NCBI GenBank assembly: GCA_028339975.1
Contig: JAOLDG010000004.1
Location: 62,001 to 126,000, forward strand
Origin: Hyphomicrobiales bacterium
Lineage (GTDB): Bacteria; Pseudomonadota; Alphaproteobacteria; MED-G09
DNA: 64,000 bases
Direction of reading: 5' to 3'
In this document: one piece after another, positions 8,492 through 18,810 of the stretch
Numbering within the stretch: position 1 is the stretch's first letter
How the letters are laid out: every line of letters begins with the position of its first letter
The notes under the pieces: model-generated
The model's database searches: none
What the model saw: only the letters and a program-made list of their open reading frames with translations
What the model was told of the DNA's origin: nothing
Made by a program: the position numbers and the translations under genes

Positions 8492-9784
8492 TTACTTCAA
8501 AACTCGACTAAAGATCGTTTCAACTTGTCTTAAATGATAATTCAGATCAAAAATATCTTCTATTTCATCCTCAGTAAGAATTGATGATATTTCTTCATCA
8601 GCCTTAATCAAATCATAAAAACTTCCCTCCTCATTCCATACTTTCATTGAATTTCTTTGAACCATGGAATAAGAGTCTTCTCTACTTATATTTTTTTGCG
8701 TTAAAGACAAGAGAACTCTTTGAGAAAAAACAAGACCATTAAATTTTTCTAAATTTTTCATCATATTTTCTGGATAAACAATCATATTTTCAATAACGTT
8801 ATTTAGACGATTCAAGGCAAAGTCCAATGTTACAGTGGCATCTGGTCCAATAAACCTTTCAACACTTGAATGAGAGATATCGCGCTCATGCCATAAAGAA
8901 ATATTTTCCAAAGCAGGAATTACAGAACTTCTAACGACTCTTGCCAATCCAGTTAAATTTTCTGTAAGTACTGGATTACGTTTATGAGGCATAGACGATG
9001 ATCCCTTTTGTTTTGAAGAAAAGAATTCCTCAACCTCAAGTACTTCAGACCTTTGCAGATGTCGAATCTCTGTTGATATTCTTTCAATAGAGCTTGCTAC
9101 AACTGCCAGAGTTGAAAAAAATACAGCATGTCGATCTCTTGGTATAATTTGAGTAGAAATAGGTTCAATTTTTAAATTTAAAGCTTTCGCTACATAGGCC
9201 TCAACGCTAGGATCAATATTAGCAAAAGTTCCAACTGATCCAGAAATTGCACAAGAGCTTATCTCCTCAACAGCACTTTTCATTCTATCCCTGTTACGCG
9301 AAAACTCAGCATAAGCTTGCAACATTTTTAAACCAAAGGTTGTTGGTTCCGCATGAATACCATGGCTTCTTCCCACACAAATAGTTCTTTTATGCTTTAA
9401 AGCTTGGGATTTAATGGAAATTAAGAGATTATCTAAATCTTTAATTATAAGCTCACCTGCTTTCTTCAGCTGTATATTTAAACAAGTATCTAAAACATCT
9501 GATGATGTCATTCCTTGGTGAATAAACCTTGCCTCAGGACCGACTGATTCGGATATATTAGTTAAAAATGCAAGAACATCATGCTTTATCTCTGATTCAA
9601 TCTCATCAATTCTTTTCGATTCAAAGCTAGCCTTTTCTCTAACTATTTTTGCTGTACCCTTAGGGACAATTCCTACAATTTCCATTCCTTCCAAAGCATA
9701 AACCTCAATGTCTAGCCAGATAGAATATTTTGAATCATCACTCCAAATATCAACCATTTCTTTTCTTGAATATCTAGGTACCAT
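8492..9784 (-). CDS. purB: Adenylosuccinate lyase
   Basis: Fumarase/aspartase-superfamily enzyme that cleaves SAICAR and adenylosuccinate, releasing fumarate, in purine synthesis. The 430-residue length is normal for the short bacterial type. The family signature SSSMPHKRNP (about residues 260-270) is exact, and the segments TSSDVLDTC and GRSHGIHAEPTTFG form the rest of the active site. It lies between map upstream (31 nt) and tRNA-Leu downstream. Confidence 0.97.
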   Translation of the reverse strand: MVPRYSRKEMVDIWSDDSKYSIWLDIEVYALEGMEIVGIVPKGTAKIVREKASFESKRIDEIESEIKHDVLAFLTNISESVGPEARFIHQGMTSSDVLDTCLNIQLKKAGELIIKDLDNLLISIKSQALKHKRTICVGRSHGIHAEPTTFGLKMLQAYAEFSRNRDRMKSAVEEISSCAISGSVGTFANIDPSVEAYVAKALNLKIEPISTQIIPRDRHAVFFSTLAVVASSIERISTEIRHLQRSEVLEVEEFFSSKQKGSSSMPHKRNPVLTENLTGLARVVRSSVIPALENISLWHERDISHSSVERFIGPDATVTLDFALNRLNNVIENMIVYPENMMKNLEKFNGLVFSQRVLLSLTQKNISREDSYSMVQRNSMKVWNEEGSFYDLIKADEEISSILTEDEIEDIFDLNYHLRQVETIFSRVLK

Positions 9785-9815
9785 TTATAAGCCTTATTAT
9801 ATAAAATTAGAATTT

Positions 9816-10604
9816 TTAAACGTTTATAGGATTACCACTATTATTTAAAGATTTGGTAAAAATTTCAACACCATTTTCAGTAACACCAACTGAATGCTCA
9901 AATTGAGCTGAAAGACTTCTGTCTCTCGTTACCGCAGTCCAGCCATCAGATAAAATTTTAGAATCTGCCCTCCCTATATTGAGCATTGGCTCAATAGTAA
10001 AAAACATACCTTCTTTTAGCTCAGAACCTGTGTCCTTATTACCATAATGCAATATATTTGGTTCATCATGAAATACCTTTCCAAGTCCATGACCACAAAA
10101 TTCGCGGACAACTGAATAATTATTTTTTTCAGCATTGTCTTGTATAATAAATCCTAGATCACCAAGTTTTACTCCTGGTTTGACCAAATCAATTCCCTTC
10201 ATCATAGATTCGTATGTATTATTTATTAGATTTTTAGCTTTTACTGAAGGCTCTCCTGAACAATACATTCTTGATGTATCGCCATGCCACCCGTCTAAGA
10301 TTAAAGTAACGTCAATATTAATAATATCACCATCATCAAGAACACGGTCACCAGGAATGCCGTGGCAAATAACATGATTCACTGAAGTACATATAGATTT
10401 AGTAAAACCTCTATAATTTAATGGAGCAGGAACAGCTTTATTATCTAAAATAAAATCATATGCAAAAGAATCTAAAAAGTTAGTAGTTATACCAGGCTTA
10501 ACTTCACTCGCAAATAAATCCAAAAGCTCTGCAGCGAGTCGTCCAACAGCCCTCATACCTTCATATGATTGACTGTCATGTAATTTTATTTGTTCTGAAT
10601 AAAT
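9816..10604 (-). CDS. map: Methionine aminopeptidase, type I (probable ATT start)
   Basis: Removes the initiator methionine from nascent proteins; a dinuclear-metal enzyme. Metal ligands are visible in INIDVTLILDGWHGDTSR (two aspartates), GHGLG (His), FTIEPM (Glu) and AQFEHSV (Glu). The first ATG is at 10556, but the frame stays open upstream to a TAA at 10620-10622 and encodes IKLHDSQSYEG, which matches the conserved N-terminus of alphaproteobacterial Map. No ATG, GTG or TTG exists in that extension. An AGGGG ribosome-binding site (complement of 10612-10616) lies 4 and 7 nt before two adjacent ATT codons, so I place the start at the second ATT (10604). If the ATG at 10556 is used, the protein loses about 16 residues. 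Confidence 0.9.
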   Translation of the reverse strand: MYSEQIKLHDSQSYEGMRAVGRLAAELLDLFASEVKPGITTNFLDSFAYDFILDNKAVPAPLNYRGFTKSICTSVNHVICHGIPGDRVLDDGDIINIDVTLILDGWHGDTSRMYCSGEPSVKAKNLINNTYESMMKGIDLVKPGVKLGDLGFIIQDNAEKNNYSVVREFCGHGLGKVFHDEPNILHYGNKDTGSELKEGMFFTIEPMLNIGRADSKILSDGWTAVTRDRSLSAQFEHSVGVTENGVEIFTKSLNNSGNPINV

Positions 10605-10717
10605 AATAAAACCCCTATTTTATTAAACATTAATACGTATATCATATAAAATTAAAATTAACAGCGAGTAAGAGCTTCTAGTATTGTTGTCATGAAAATA
10701 TACTGATATAAAATCAT

Positions 10718-11470
10718 ATGGTTAAAAAAGCAAAATACTCTGCATCAGTACTTGTAATCGGCGATGAAATTCTATCGGGACGAACACAAGACACAAACTC
10801 CAATTATATTGCCAAAAAAATGGCAGAAATAGGAATTGATACTTCTGAGATTCGTGTCATTCCTGATATAAAAGAAGTTATTATTGAAAGCGTTAATGAA
10901 TTAAGAGAAAAAAATGATTACCTTTTTACTACCGGAGGAATAGGCCCAACGCATGACGATATTACAGCCGAAAGCATTGCCCTAGCCTTTGGTGTTAAGA
11001 TTGAATTAAACGAAAGCGCCTTTAGTGTTCTCAAAAAATATTACGAAGAAATTGGTTCGCCATTTAACGAAGTTAGACAGAGAATGGCAAGAATACCAGT
11101 TGGAGCCACCCTAATTGAAAACCCTGTATCAAAAGCCCCAGGATTTAAAATTGAAAATGTTTTTGTTTTTGCCGGTATACCAAAAATTATGATTGCTATG
11201 CTAGAAAATTCATTAGAATTCCTTCATAAAGGGAGTATAGTTCATTCTCAATCAGTTAAGGTTGATGCAGTTGAAGGTGATATTGCCGATACACTAAGCC
11301 TTATGGATTCTGAGGATAGTGACTTAAGGATTGGAAGCTACCCATTCTTTAATTCAAAAGTAGATTTTGGTGTTAATGTAGTTATAAAATCAGTAGATAA
11401 AGATAAGCTTAGTAAGTCGGTAAATAAATTTAAAGAATTTCTTAATAAAAATTCTCTAAATTTTGATTAA
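10718..11470 (+). CDS. CinA N-terminal/molybdopterin-binding domain protein (competence-damage inducible type)
   Basis: A 250-residue protein with the MoaB/MogA-like fold: SVLVIGDEILSGRTQDTNS at the N-terminus and TTGGIGPTHDDIT at about 70-82. It corresponds to the first domain of CinA and lacks the C-terminal nicotinamide-nucleotide amidase (PncC) domain. Stand-alone versions are common in alphaproteobacteria; the reaction is uncertain (the fold in CinA has ADP-ribose pyrophosphatase activity in some species). It is the first gene of the purine operon, 13 nt ahead of purC. Confidence 0.88.
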   Translation: MVKKAKYSASVLVIGDEILSGRTQDTNSNYIAKKMAEIGIDTSEIRVIPDIKEVIIESVNELREKNDYLFTTGGIGPTHDDITAESIALAFGVKIELNESAFSVLKKYYEEIGSPFNEVRQRMARIPVGATLIENPVSKAPGFKIENVFVFAGIPKIMIAMLENSLEFLHKGSIVHSQSVKVDAVEGDIADTLSLMDSEDSDLRIGSYPFFNSKVDFGVNVVIKSVDKDKLSKSVNKFKEFLNKNSLNFD

Positions 11471-11483
11471 ATAGTCAGAGAAA

Positions 11484-12215
11484 ATGTCAAAGAATAAAGT
11501 TCTATATGAAGGCAAAGCCAAGCAACTTTTTTTAACAGAAAAAGATGATGAGCTTATTCAGTTTTTTAAAGACGATGCTACAGCCTTTAATAAGAAAAAA
11601 CATGAAATAATTGATAGTAAAGGCGTCTTAAATAATCTTATAAGTGAAAATATTTTCAACTACCTTGGTAAAAATGGAATCCCAAATCATTTTATTAAAA
11701 GGTTGAACGAAAGAGAGCAGTTAATAAAAAAAGTTGAAATAATTCCTATAGAAGTTGTTGTTAGAAATAAAGCGGCTGGAACATTTACTAAGAGGTTTGG
11801 AATAGAAGAGGGAAAGGATCTTCCTGAAACCTTGATAGAATTTAACTTAAAAGACGATGAGCACGATGATCCTCTTGTTTCAGACGAACATATAAAGGTT
11901 TTTAAATGGGCGAATCAAAACGAAATAGATGAAATTAAAGAAAAAGCTATTGTTGTTAACAGGCTACTGAGTGAACTTTTTAATAAAATAGATATTATAT
12001 TGGTTGATTTTAAAATTGAATTTGGTCGATTTAACTCTGGTAAAAAAGTAGAGATCATTCTAGCGGATGAAATTAGTCCCGATTCATGTAGATTGTGGGA
12101 TATAAAATCAAATGAAAAACTCGACAAGGATAGGTTCAGAAGAAATCTTGGAGGATTAATAGAGGCTTACAAAGAAGTTGCGACTCGTTTAGGAATAGAT
12201 CTTTCTAACTTTTAA
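11484..12215 (+). CDS. purC: Phosphoribosylaminoimidazole-succinocarboxamide synthase
   Basis: ATP-dependent ligase that joins aspartate to CAIR, forming SAICAR in purine synthesis. The 243-residue length is typical. It starts with [10 protein letters not shown] (ATP-binding loop) and has the two family signatures [11 protein letters not shown] and [12 protein letters not shown]. It is followed by purS after 22 nt and purQ/purL with overlaps, so the FGAM-synthase complex and SAICAR synthase are made together. Its product is used by PurB, encoded about 3 kb away on the other strand. Confidence 0.97.
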   Translation: MSKNKVLYEGKAKQLFLTEKDDELIQFFKDDATAFNKKKHEIIDSKGVLNNLISENIFNYLGKNGIPNHFIKRLNEREQLIKKVEIIPIEVVVRNKAAGTFTKRFGIEEGKDLPETLIEFNLKDDEHDDPLVSDEHIKVFKWANQNEIDEIKEKAIVVNRLLSELFNKIDIILVDFKIEFGRFNSGKKVEIILADEISPDSCRLWDIKSNEKLDKDRFRRNLGGLIEAYKEVATRLGIDLSNF

Positions 12216-12237
12216 AAACAAACTATTAAGAAATTTT

Positions 12238-12486
12238 ATGAAATCACTAGTAAAAATAATGCCAAAAAAGGGTGTTCTTGACCCACAAGGAAAGGCAATA
12301 GAAAATTCCCTAAAGCAATTGGGATTCCCTCAAATTAAAAAAGTTAAGCAAGGTAAGATTATTGAAATTGAAATTGATGCAGATAACGAAAGTGATGCCA
12401 GAGAGATCATAACAAATGCAAGTAATAAACTTTTAGCTAATTTAGTTATAGAGGATTATGAGATTACTTTTTTAAAGGAAGATTAA
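12238..12486 (+). CDS. purS: FGAM synthase subunit PurS
   Basis: An 82-residue small subunit of the three-part formylglycinamidine ribonucleotide synthase (PurSQL), thought to help channel ammonia between PurQ and PurL. The segment MPKKGVLDPQGKAIENSLKQLGF is the family N-terminus. Its presence goes with the short form of PurL found here. Its TAA overlaps the purQ ATG by one base. Confidence 0.95.
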   Translation: MKSLVKIMPKKGVLDPQGKAIENSLKQLGFPQIKKVKQGKIIEIEIDADNESDAREIITNASNKLLANLVIEDYEITFLKED

Positions 12487-13175
12487 TGAGAGTATCGGTA
12501 ATCGTTTTTCCCGGTTCAAATTGTGATAGAGATGTGGCTGTCTCTCTGAAAAAATTCTCAAATAAAAGTCCTTTAATGATATGGCATAAAGAAACTTCCC
12601 TTCCAGATTCTGATTTAATTGTGCTTCCAGGTGGCTTTTCATATGGTGATTATCTTAGATGTGGTTCAATGGCTGCTAATAGCCCAATAATGAAAGAAGT
12701 TAAGAAAAGCGCTGAAAAGGGATCGTCTATTTTAGGAATTTGCAATGGTTTTCAAATTTTAACTGAGTCTGGTTTGCTTCCAGGTACTCTTATTAGAAAT
12801 CAAGGATTATCCTTTATCTGTAAAAATACATCTTTAAGAGTTGAGAATGATAAATCTTTTTTTACCCACAACTACAATAAAAATGAAATAGTAAATATTC
12901 CCATTGCGCATAACGAAGGAAATTACTTTGCTGATGAAAATGTTATTAAAGATATTGAAGATAAAAATCTTGTAGCATTTAGGTATTGTAATAAAAATGG
13001 TGATATTAACGAAGAAACGAATCCGAATGGTTCTTTAAAGAATATAGCTGGCATTATAAATGAAAAAGGGAATGTTCTTGGGATGATGCCTCACCCGGAA
13101 AGGGCAACAGACGATATAACTGGATTAAACGATGGTGAAAAATTCTTCACTTCTATTATTGAGTCAATAAAATGA
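12486..13175 (+). CDS. purQ: FGAM synthase glutaminase subunit PurQ
   Basis: Class I glutamine amidotransferase of 229 residues that supplies ammonia from glutamine to PurL. The nucleophile cysteine is in GICNGFQIL (about residue 86), and the catalytic His-Glu pair is in MMPHPERAT near the C-terminus. The N-terminal [12 protein letters not shown] is typical of PurQ. It overlaps purL by 4 nt (ATGA), indicating translational coupling and fixed subunit ratio. Confidence 0.97.
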   Translation: MRVSVIVFPGSNCDRDVAVSLKKFSNKSPLMIWHKETSLPDSDLIVLPGGFSYGDYLRCGSMAANSPIMKEVKKSAEKGSSILGICNGFQILTESGLLPGTLIRNQGLSFICKNTSLRVENDKSFFTHNYNKNEIVNIPIAHNEGNYFADENVIKDIEDKNLVAFRYCNKNGDINEETNPNGSLKNIAGIINEKGNVLGMMPHPERATDDITGLNDGEKFFTSIIESIK

Positions 13176-15361
13176 TTAAAATTGACAAAGAACTTATTGA
13201 GGAACATGGAATTAATGATCAGGAATATGAATTTATTTTAAGTTCATTAAAAAGAGAACCCACTATAACTGAACTAGGAATATTTTCAGCAATGTGGTCT
13301 GAGCATTGTTCTTACAAATCTTCCAAAACATGGTTAAAAAAACTACCCACAAAGAATAATAAAGTAATTCAAGGACCTGGTGAAAATGCAGGTGTAATAG
13401 ATTTAGGCGATGGTGATGCTGCTGTTTTTAAAATGGAAAGCCATAACCACCCATCCTTTATAGAGCCATATCAGGGTGCTGCAACAGGCGTCGGCGGTAT
13501 AATGAGGGATGTATTTACTATGGGCGCTAGACCAGTGGCTCTGTTAAATTCTATAAGGTTTGGTGATACAGATCACCCTAAGACCAAACACCTTCTTACT
13601 GGAGTGGTTTCTGGTATTGGTGGATATGGTAATTGCATGGGTGTGCCTACTGTAGGTGGTGAAGTTGAATTTAATTCTTGCTATAATGATAACATCCTTG
13701 TTAACGCAATGTGCGTCGGAATAGCAAAAATTGACAAAATTTTTTACTCAAAGGCATCTGGTATTGGAAATTCAGTTGTATATGTTGGTTCAAAAACTGG
13801 TAGAGATGGAATACATGGCGCCACTATGGCTTCAGCTGAATTTGACGATGATTCAGATGAAAAAAGACCTACAGTCCAAGTTGGTGATCCCTTTGCAGAA
13901 AAACTTCTACTGGAAGCCTGCTTGGAACTAATGACTATGGATATTATTATAGCAATTCAGGATATGGGTGCTGCAGGCTTGACTTCATCCGCAGTTGAAA
14001 TGGCGAGCAAAGGTGGTGTTGGAATTAATTTAAATCTCGATATGGTGCCTTGCAGAGAGAAAAAGATGAGTGCTTACGAAATAATGCTCTCTGAAAGCCA
14101 AGAAAGAATGCTGATGATTATTGAGCCAGATAAAGAACAAGAAGCAAAAGCTGTTTTTGATAAATGGGGACTTGATTTTGCAACAATTGGGATTTTAACA
14201 GATACAAATCATCTAGTGATCAATCATAATGATGAGTTAAAGGCTGAAATACGACTTGATATTTTAGAAAGTGGAGCACCTTCCTATGATCGACCATATA
14301 AGATTATAAAAGAGTCTGCTTTTGATGAGAGCCTTGTCAAAGAAACAGCTGAAAGTCCAATAAATATTTTAAAGCGCTTAATTAATTCACCAAATTTATG
14401 TAGTAGAAAATGGGTTTGGGAACAATATGATCATATGGTTATGAACGATACAATTCTAAGACCGGGAGGTGATGCTGCAATTGTAAGAGTCCATGGAACA
14501 AATAAGGGCTTGGCGATAAGTACGGACTCAACACCGCGTTATTGTTCTGCAGATCCGGTGGAAGGGGGCAAACAAGCAGTTGCTGAATCCTGGAGAAATA
14601 TTACTTCAGTAGGAGCGCTACCAATTGCAATAACTGACTGCATGAATTTTGGAAATCCGGAAAAAGAGGAAATAATGGGGCAATTCGCAGGCGTTGTTAC
14701 TGGAATGATAGAAGCATGTGAAATATTAGATTACCCTGTAGTTTCTGGTAACGTATCATTGTACAACGAAACAAATGGAAAGGGTATTAATCCAACTCCA
14801 GCTATTGGAGGCATTGGCTTAATAGAGAATTTGAATCATTTTTCAACCCCACATCTGAAAAGAGATAATGATACTGTTCTTTTAGTTGGAAAAACTGATG
14901 GTTATCTTGGTCAGTCAATTTATGCAAAAGAAATTTTAAATATAATCTCTGGGCTTCCTCCAAAAGTAAATCTTAAAAATGAAAAGAAAATTGGTGATAC
15001 AATAAGAGATTTAATAAATATAAATAAGCTTGATACAGTTCACGACATATCGGACGGTGGCTTTCTTGTTGCACTTACCGAGATGTCTATTTCAGGAGGT
15101 ATTGGGGTTAAAATACATTTAGATGAAAAAGATGTAAGCCCTAAATTTCTTTTTGGAGAAGATCAGGGCCGATATATTATATCCGTTCCGGATGAGCTGA
15201 TATCAGATATATTGAGAATACTAGAATTAAAAAATATTTTCTTCCAGAAAATTGGAAAAACATCTGGTACTAAAATTATAATTAATGACTCTGAGGAAAT
15301 AGAAATAAAATCCTTGAAAAAAATACACGAAGATTGGTTTAACGAATACCTTAAAGGATAA
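13172..15361 (+). CDS. purL: FGAM synthase large subunit PurL
   Basis: ATP-dependent synthase that converts FGAR to FGAM using ammonia from PurQ. The 729-residue length marks the small, three-subunit form. Two AIRS-type halves are visible, each with a catalytic/ATP segment: [20 protein letters not shown] and [16 protein letters not shown] in the first, and the [21 protein letters not shown] and [10 protein letters not shown] segments in the second. It follows purQ with a 4 nt overlap and is followed by bolA after 7 nt. Confidence 0.97.
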   Translation: MIKIDKELIEEHGINDQEYEFILSSLKREPTITELGIFSAMWSEHCSYKSSKTWLKKLPTKNNKVIQGPGENAGVIDLGDGDAAVFKMESHNHPSFIEPYQGAATGVGGIMRDVFTMGARPVALLNSIRFGDTDHPKTKHLLTGVVSGIGGYGNCMGVPTVGGEVEFNSCYNDNILVNAMCVGIAKIDKIFYSKASGIGNSVVYVGSKTGRDGIHGATMASAEFDDDSDEKRPTVQVGDPFAEKLLLEACLELMTMDIIIAIQDMGAAGLTSSAVEMASKGGVGINLNLDMVPCREKKMSAYEIMLSESQERMLMIIEPDKEQEAKAVFDKWGLDFATIGILTDTNHLVINHNDELKAEIRLDILESGAPSYDRPYKIIKESAFDESLVKETAESPINILKRLINSPNLCSRKWVWEQYDHMVMNDTILRPGGDAAIVRVHGTNKGLAISTDSTPRYCSADPVEGGKQAVAESWRNITSVGALPIAITDCMNFGNPEKEEIMGQFAGVVTGMIEACEILDYPVVSGNVSLYNETNGKGINPTPAIGGIGLIENLNHFSTPHLKRDNDTVLLVGKTDGYLGQSIYAKEILNIISGLPPKVNLKNEKKIGDTIRDLININKLDTVHDISDGGFLVALTEMSISGGIGVKIHLDEKDVSPKFLFGEDQGRYIISVPDELISDILRILELKNIFFQKIGKTSGTKIIINDSEEIEIKSLKKIHEDWFNEYLKG

Positions 15362-15368
15362 CTGAATT

Positions 15369-15605
15369 ATGAGCATGACAAAAGACGAGCTTTTTGAAAT
15401 CCTAGCCTCTGGTCTTCCAGACGCAGATATAAAAATTGAAGACTTGGCTGGTGATGGAGACCATTACGCAGCAACAATTATTTCTAAAGAATTTATTGGT
15501 TTAAATAGAATACAACAGCATAAGTTAGTATATGATGCTTTAGGAGAAAAGATGGGATATACTCTGCATGCTTTATCAATTAAAACAGAACTACCCAAGG
15601 ATTAA
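15369..15605 (+). CDS. BolA family protein
   Basis: A 78-residue protein of the BolA/IbaG group, cytoplasmic partners of monothiol glutaredoxins that handle [2Fe-2S] clusters. The conserved C-terminal segment RIQQHKLVYDALGEKMG includes the invariant histidine that helps bind the shared cluster. Its gene directly precedes the CGFS glutaredoxin gene (5 nt), the standard alphaproteobacterial BolA-Grx pair, here placed at the end of the purine operon. Confidence 0.92.
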   Translation: MSMTKDELFEILASGLPDADIKIEDLAGDGDHYAATIISKEFIGLNRIQQHKLVYDALGEKMGYTLHALSIKTELPKD

Positions 15606-15610
15606 ATTAA

Positions 15611-15940
15611 ATGGAAGAAATCACTAAAGAAAAAATATCTGAAGAAATAACATCAAGCAATGTTCATTTATTTATGAAAGGAACACCATTGTTTCCTCAG
15701 TGCGGATTTTCTAGCACTGTAGTGCAAATTTTAACTTATTTAGAAGTTGCTTTTACAAGCACCAATGTCCTTGAGGATGAAAAAATAAGAGAAGGAATAA
15801 AAGAGTATTCTAACTGGCCTACAATACCCCAACTTTACATTAAGGGTGAGTTAATGGGCGGATGTGACATCATCAAGGAAATGTTTGAATCTGGAGAACT
15901 TAAAAAAATCTTTAAAGAAGAAGATCTAATTTCAAATTAA
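15611..15940 (+). CDS. grxD: Monothiol glutaredoxin (CGFS type)
   Basis: A 109-residue Grx4-type protein that carries and delivers [2Fe-2S] clusters with BolA. The active-site motif CGFS is in MKGTPLFPQCGFSS (Cys at about residue 31), followed by the glutathione-binding WPTIPQLYIKGELMGGCDI. The gene's TAA abuts the rpsD stop codon with no spacer, so the two convergent transcripts must overlap. Confidence 0.95.
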   Translation: MEEITKEKISEEITSSNVHLFMKGTPLFPQCGFSSTVVQILTYLEVAFTSTNVLEDEKIREGIKEYSNWPTIPQLYIKGELMGGCDIIKEMFESGELKKIFKEEDLISN

Positions 15941-16561
15941 CTAATTTCTAGAGTAAAACTCAACAACAAGATTAGGTTCCATCTGAACAGGATAAGGAAC
16001 TTCACCCAAATTTGGAATTTTTGTGATTTTTGCTGTCATTTTCTTGCTATCAACTTCGATATATTCAGGAATATCTCTTTCGGAACTTTCAGTACCTCTA
16101 AGCACGATCTCTAAGCCACGGGACTTATCTCTAATTTCAATCACATCTGAAGTTTTAACTCTGTAAGAAGAAATATTAACCCTTCTTCCATTAATTTTGA
16201 CATGCCCATGATTAATAAACTGTCTGGCTGAAAAAACAGTAGGTACAAATTTAGCTCGGTAAATAATAGCATCCAAACGTCTTTCCAAAAGACCTATTAA
16301 ATTTTCTGAAGTATCACCTTTTATTCTTTCTGCTTCTTTAAATATCTTCTTGAATTGTTTCTCAGTAATATTACCGTAATAACCCTTAAGCTTTTGCTTT
16401 GCTCTCATTTGAAGACCAAAATCTGATAATTTGCCTTTTCTACCTTGACCATGCTGACCAGGACCATAAGATCTAAGGTTTATAGGGCTTTTAGGTCTAC
16501 CCCATATATTTTCACCCATACGTCTATCAATTTTATATTTAGCCTGAATTCTTTTAGTCAT
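15941..16561 (-). CDS. rpsD: 30S ribosomal protein S4
   Basis: A 206-residue primary 16S rRNA-binding protein of the small subunit. The S4 RNA-binding domain is evident at about residues 90-155 ([29 protein letters not shown]), and the N-terminal [20 protein letters not shown] is characteristic. It lacks a cysteine zinc cluster in the N-terminus, so it is the zinc-free (C-minus) form. It is a single-gene unit here, away from the ribosomal operons. Confidence 0.97.
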   Translation of the reverse strand: MTKRIQAKYKIDRRMGENIWGRPKSPINLRSYGPGQHGQGRKGKLSDFGLQMRAKQKLKGYYGNITEKQFKKIFKEAERIKGDTSENLIGLLERRLDAIIYRAKFVPTVFSARQFINHGHVKINGRRVNISSYRVKTSDVIEIRDKSRGLEIVLRGTESSERDIPEYIEVDSKKMTAKITKIPNLGEVPYPVQMEPNLVVEFYSRN

Positions 16562-16635
16562 TAAAACCTCAAATTATTAAACAAATACTTTAACTATTAG
16601 TATTGGCGATTAAGTAAAGAAATTGGAGCATTAAG

Positions 16636-17460
16636 TCAATCTTCTTTATCATGTTTATTTTTATCATTTCCATTTGCAATTTTTTTTATTCTTTTGATTA
16701 AATCAATATCCTTAAAATCATTTGGCCACCTTAAAAGCGCAGTGATAATTCCCCTAAGTGTCTTAACTTCTTGGTCTGTTAAGTTAGCTCTATTAAACAT
16801 GTTTCTTATATTCATCATCATCGTTGGTTTTTTCTCTAATGGTTTAAGAAAGCCAGCTTCGTCTAAAGCTCTCTCAAGATGATTAAAAAAACTTATTAGG
16901 TCACCTTTTTTTACAGGATAACTATCTGGGATTGGTAGATCTTTTTTTGAGTAACTTATCGTCAATCTATTAATTTCAGAAACAACCAGAATTACAGCTT
17001 GGGCAAGGTTAAGTGATGAAAACATCTTGTTTGTTGGAATTTCAATAATAGCGTCTGTTAAAGAAATTTGATGATTTGTTAATCCAGATTTTTCTCTTCC
17101 AAAAACTAAGGCAACCTTATCATTATTATTTACCTTCTCTTCGACTTTTGCTGACATTTTTTCAAGTCCAAATACAGGTTTTACCATATCCCTAGGCCTT
17201 ATGGTCGTAGAAAAAGCATAACTAAAATCTTTTAGAGAATCTTCGAGAGTTTTAAATATAATAGCATTGTTAATTACCTTGTTAGCACCCGCAGCAGCCT
17301 TGATAGCATAATCATTAGGCCAATCATCTCTCGGATTAATTAATATGAGATTTTCAAAACCAAAATTTAGCATCGCCCTGGCGGTCGTACCAATATTTTC
17401 ACCTAACTGAGGCTCAACAAGGATAATTGATATTTTATTTTTAAGTATTTCTTGATTCAT
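16636..17460 (-). CDS. trmJ: tRNA (cytidine/uridine-32-2'-O-)-methyltransferase TrmJ
   Basis: A 274-residue SPOUT-family RNA methyltransferase that modifies position 32 of the anticodon loop in several tRNAs. The knot motifs are visible: ILVEPQLGENIGTTARAM near the N-terminus, ALVFGREKSGLTNHQI at about 125-140, and IPTNKMFSSLNLAQAV at about 150-166. The extra C-terminal helical region is normal for TrmJ. It is divergent from icd across 129 bp and upstream of rpsD by 74 bp. Confidence 0.9.
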   Translation of the reverse strand: MNQEILKNKISIILVEPQLGENIGTTARAMLNFGFENLILINPRDDWPNDYAIKAAAGANKVINNAIIFKTLEDSLKDFSYAFSTTIRPRDMVKPVFGLEKMSAKVEEKVNNNDKVALVFGREKSGLTNHQISLTDAIIEIPTNKMFSSLNLAQAVILVVSEINRLTISYSKKDLPIPDSYPVKKGDLISFFNHLERALDEAGFLKPLEKKPTMMMNIRNMFNRANLTDQEVKTLRGIITALLRWPNDFKDIDLIKRIKKIANGNDKNKHDKED

Positions 17461-17589
17461 TGTGCTATATTTCGTTAAATTTATTAATAATATTATTTTT
17501 AAATAAGATTTGAATTTATTAATGTTGAAAAAATAAACCTATATGTTATTCAGTACCATTAATTTATAATTTTTCTTTTGGGAATATAA

Positions 17590-18810
17590 ATGTCGAAAAT
17601 AAAAGTAGAAAATCCTGTTGTTGATCTTGACGGCGATGAAATGACTAGGATTATATGGAAATTAATTAAAGAAAAGCTAATTCTTCCATATCTTGATATT
17701 AATATTCAATACTATGACCTTGGCATAGAAAGCCGGGATGATACAGATGACCAAATAACTATTGATTCCGCAGAAGCTATAAAAAAATGCGGCGTTGGAA
17801 TTAAATGCGCAACAATTACCCCTGATGAAGAAAGAGTTGAGGAATTTAATTTAAAGAAAATGTGGAAGTCCCCTAATGGGACCATAAGAAATATTCTTGA
17901 TGGTACTGTTTTTAGGGAACCAATTCTTTGTCAAAATATACCCAGACTTGTCCCAGGTTGGACACAACCAATAGTCGTCGGGAGACATGCCTTTGGAGAT
18001 CAGTACAGAGCAACAGATTTTATCGTTCCAGGTAAAGGAAGGCTTAGTATGAAATGGGAATCTGAAGATGGAAGCAATGTTATAGAAAGGGATGTTTATG
18101 ATTTTCCTGGAGGCGGTGTTGCACTTGGGATGTATAATTTAGACGATTCAATAAAGAATTTTGCTAGGGCTTGCATGAATTATGGCTTGAACAGAAATTG
18201 GCCAGTTTATTTATCAACAAAGAATACAATTCTTAAGGCTTATGATGGTCGCTTTAAAGATCTCTTTCAACAAGTTTTTGAAGAAGAGTACAAAGAAAAG
18301 TTTGATGAAAATAACATAACCTACGAACATAGACTAATTGATGATATGGTAGCTTGCGCAATGAAGTGGTCTGGAGCATTTGTTTGGGCAACCAAAAACT
18401 ATGATGGCGATGTTCAGTCAGACACTGTTGCTCAGGGGTTTGGATCTCTTGGCCTCATGACAAGTGTATTAATGACGCCAGATGGTAATACAGTCGAAGC
18501 TGAGGCAGCTCACGGAACAGTTACACGTCACTATAGACTTCATCAACAAGGCAAAGAAACCTCAACAAACTCTATTGCATCAATTTTTGCTTGGACAAGG
18601 GGATTGCTTCATAGAGCTAAATTAGATGATAATGATAAACTAAGAGAATTTGCTCTGACTTTAGAAGAAGTATGTATTAGTACTGTTGAAAAAGGCTCTA
18701 TGACAAAAGATCTAGCATTGCTAGTAGGGCCTCAACAAAAATGGCTAACAACTGAACAATTTTTAGATAAAGTAGACAGTAACCTTCAAATTAAGATGGA
18801 AAATAGTTAA
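17590..18810 (+). CDS. icd: Isocitrate dehydrogenase (NADP-dependent)
   Basis: TCA-cycle enzyme that oxidatively decarboxylates isocitrate to 2-oxoglutarate. The 406-residue sequence is of the homodimeric, eukaryote-like subfamily common in alphaproteobacteria: [14 protein letters not shown] at the start, [19 protein letters not shown] (substrate phosphoryl-type serine loop), and [12 protein letters not shown] with the NADP-binding region. It converges on alaS, the two stop codons overlapping on a shared TTAA. Confidence 0.97.
   Translation: MSKIKVENPVVDLDGDEMTRIIWKLIKEKLILPYLDINIQYYDLGIESRDDTDDQITIDSAEAIKKCGVGIKCATITPDEERVEEFNLKKMWKSPNGTIRNILDGTVFREPILCQNIPRLVPGWTQPIVVGRHAFGDQYRATDFIVPGKGRLSMKWESEDGSNVIERDVYDFPGGGVALGMYNLDDSIKNFARACMNYGLNRNWPVYLSTKNTILKAYDGRFKDLFQQVFEEEYKEKFDENNITYEHRLIDDMVACAMKWSGAFVWATKNYDGDVQSDTVAQGFGSLGLMTSVLMTPDGNTVEAEAAHGTVTRHYRLHQQGKETSTNSIASIFAWTRGLLHRAKLDDNDKLREFALTLEEVCISTVEKGSMTKDLALLVGPQQKWLTTEQFLDKVDSNLQIKMENS

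Noticed and set aside
8336-8533. Plus-strand frame overlapping the zinc-finger gene and tRNA-Leu
   Set aside because: Most of it is the complement of tRNA-Leu and its flank; the HPESNRDG-type peptide is a well-known translation artefact of tRNA genes.
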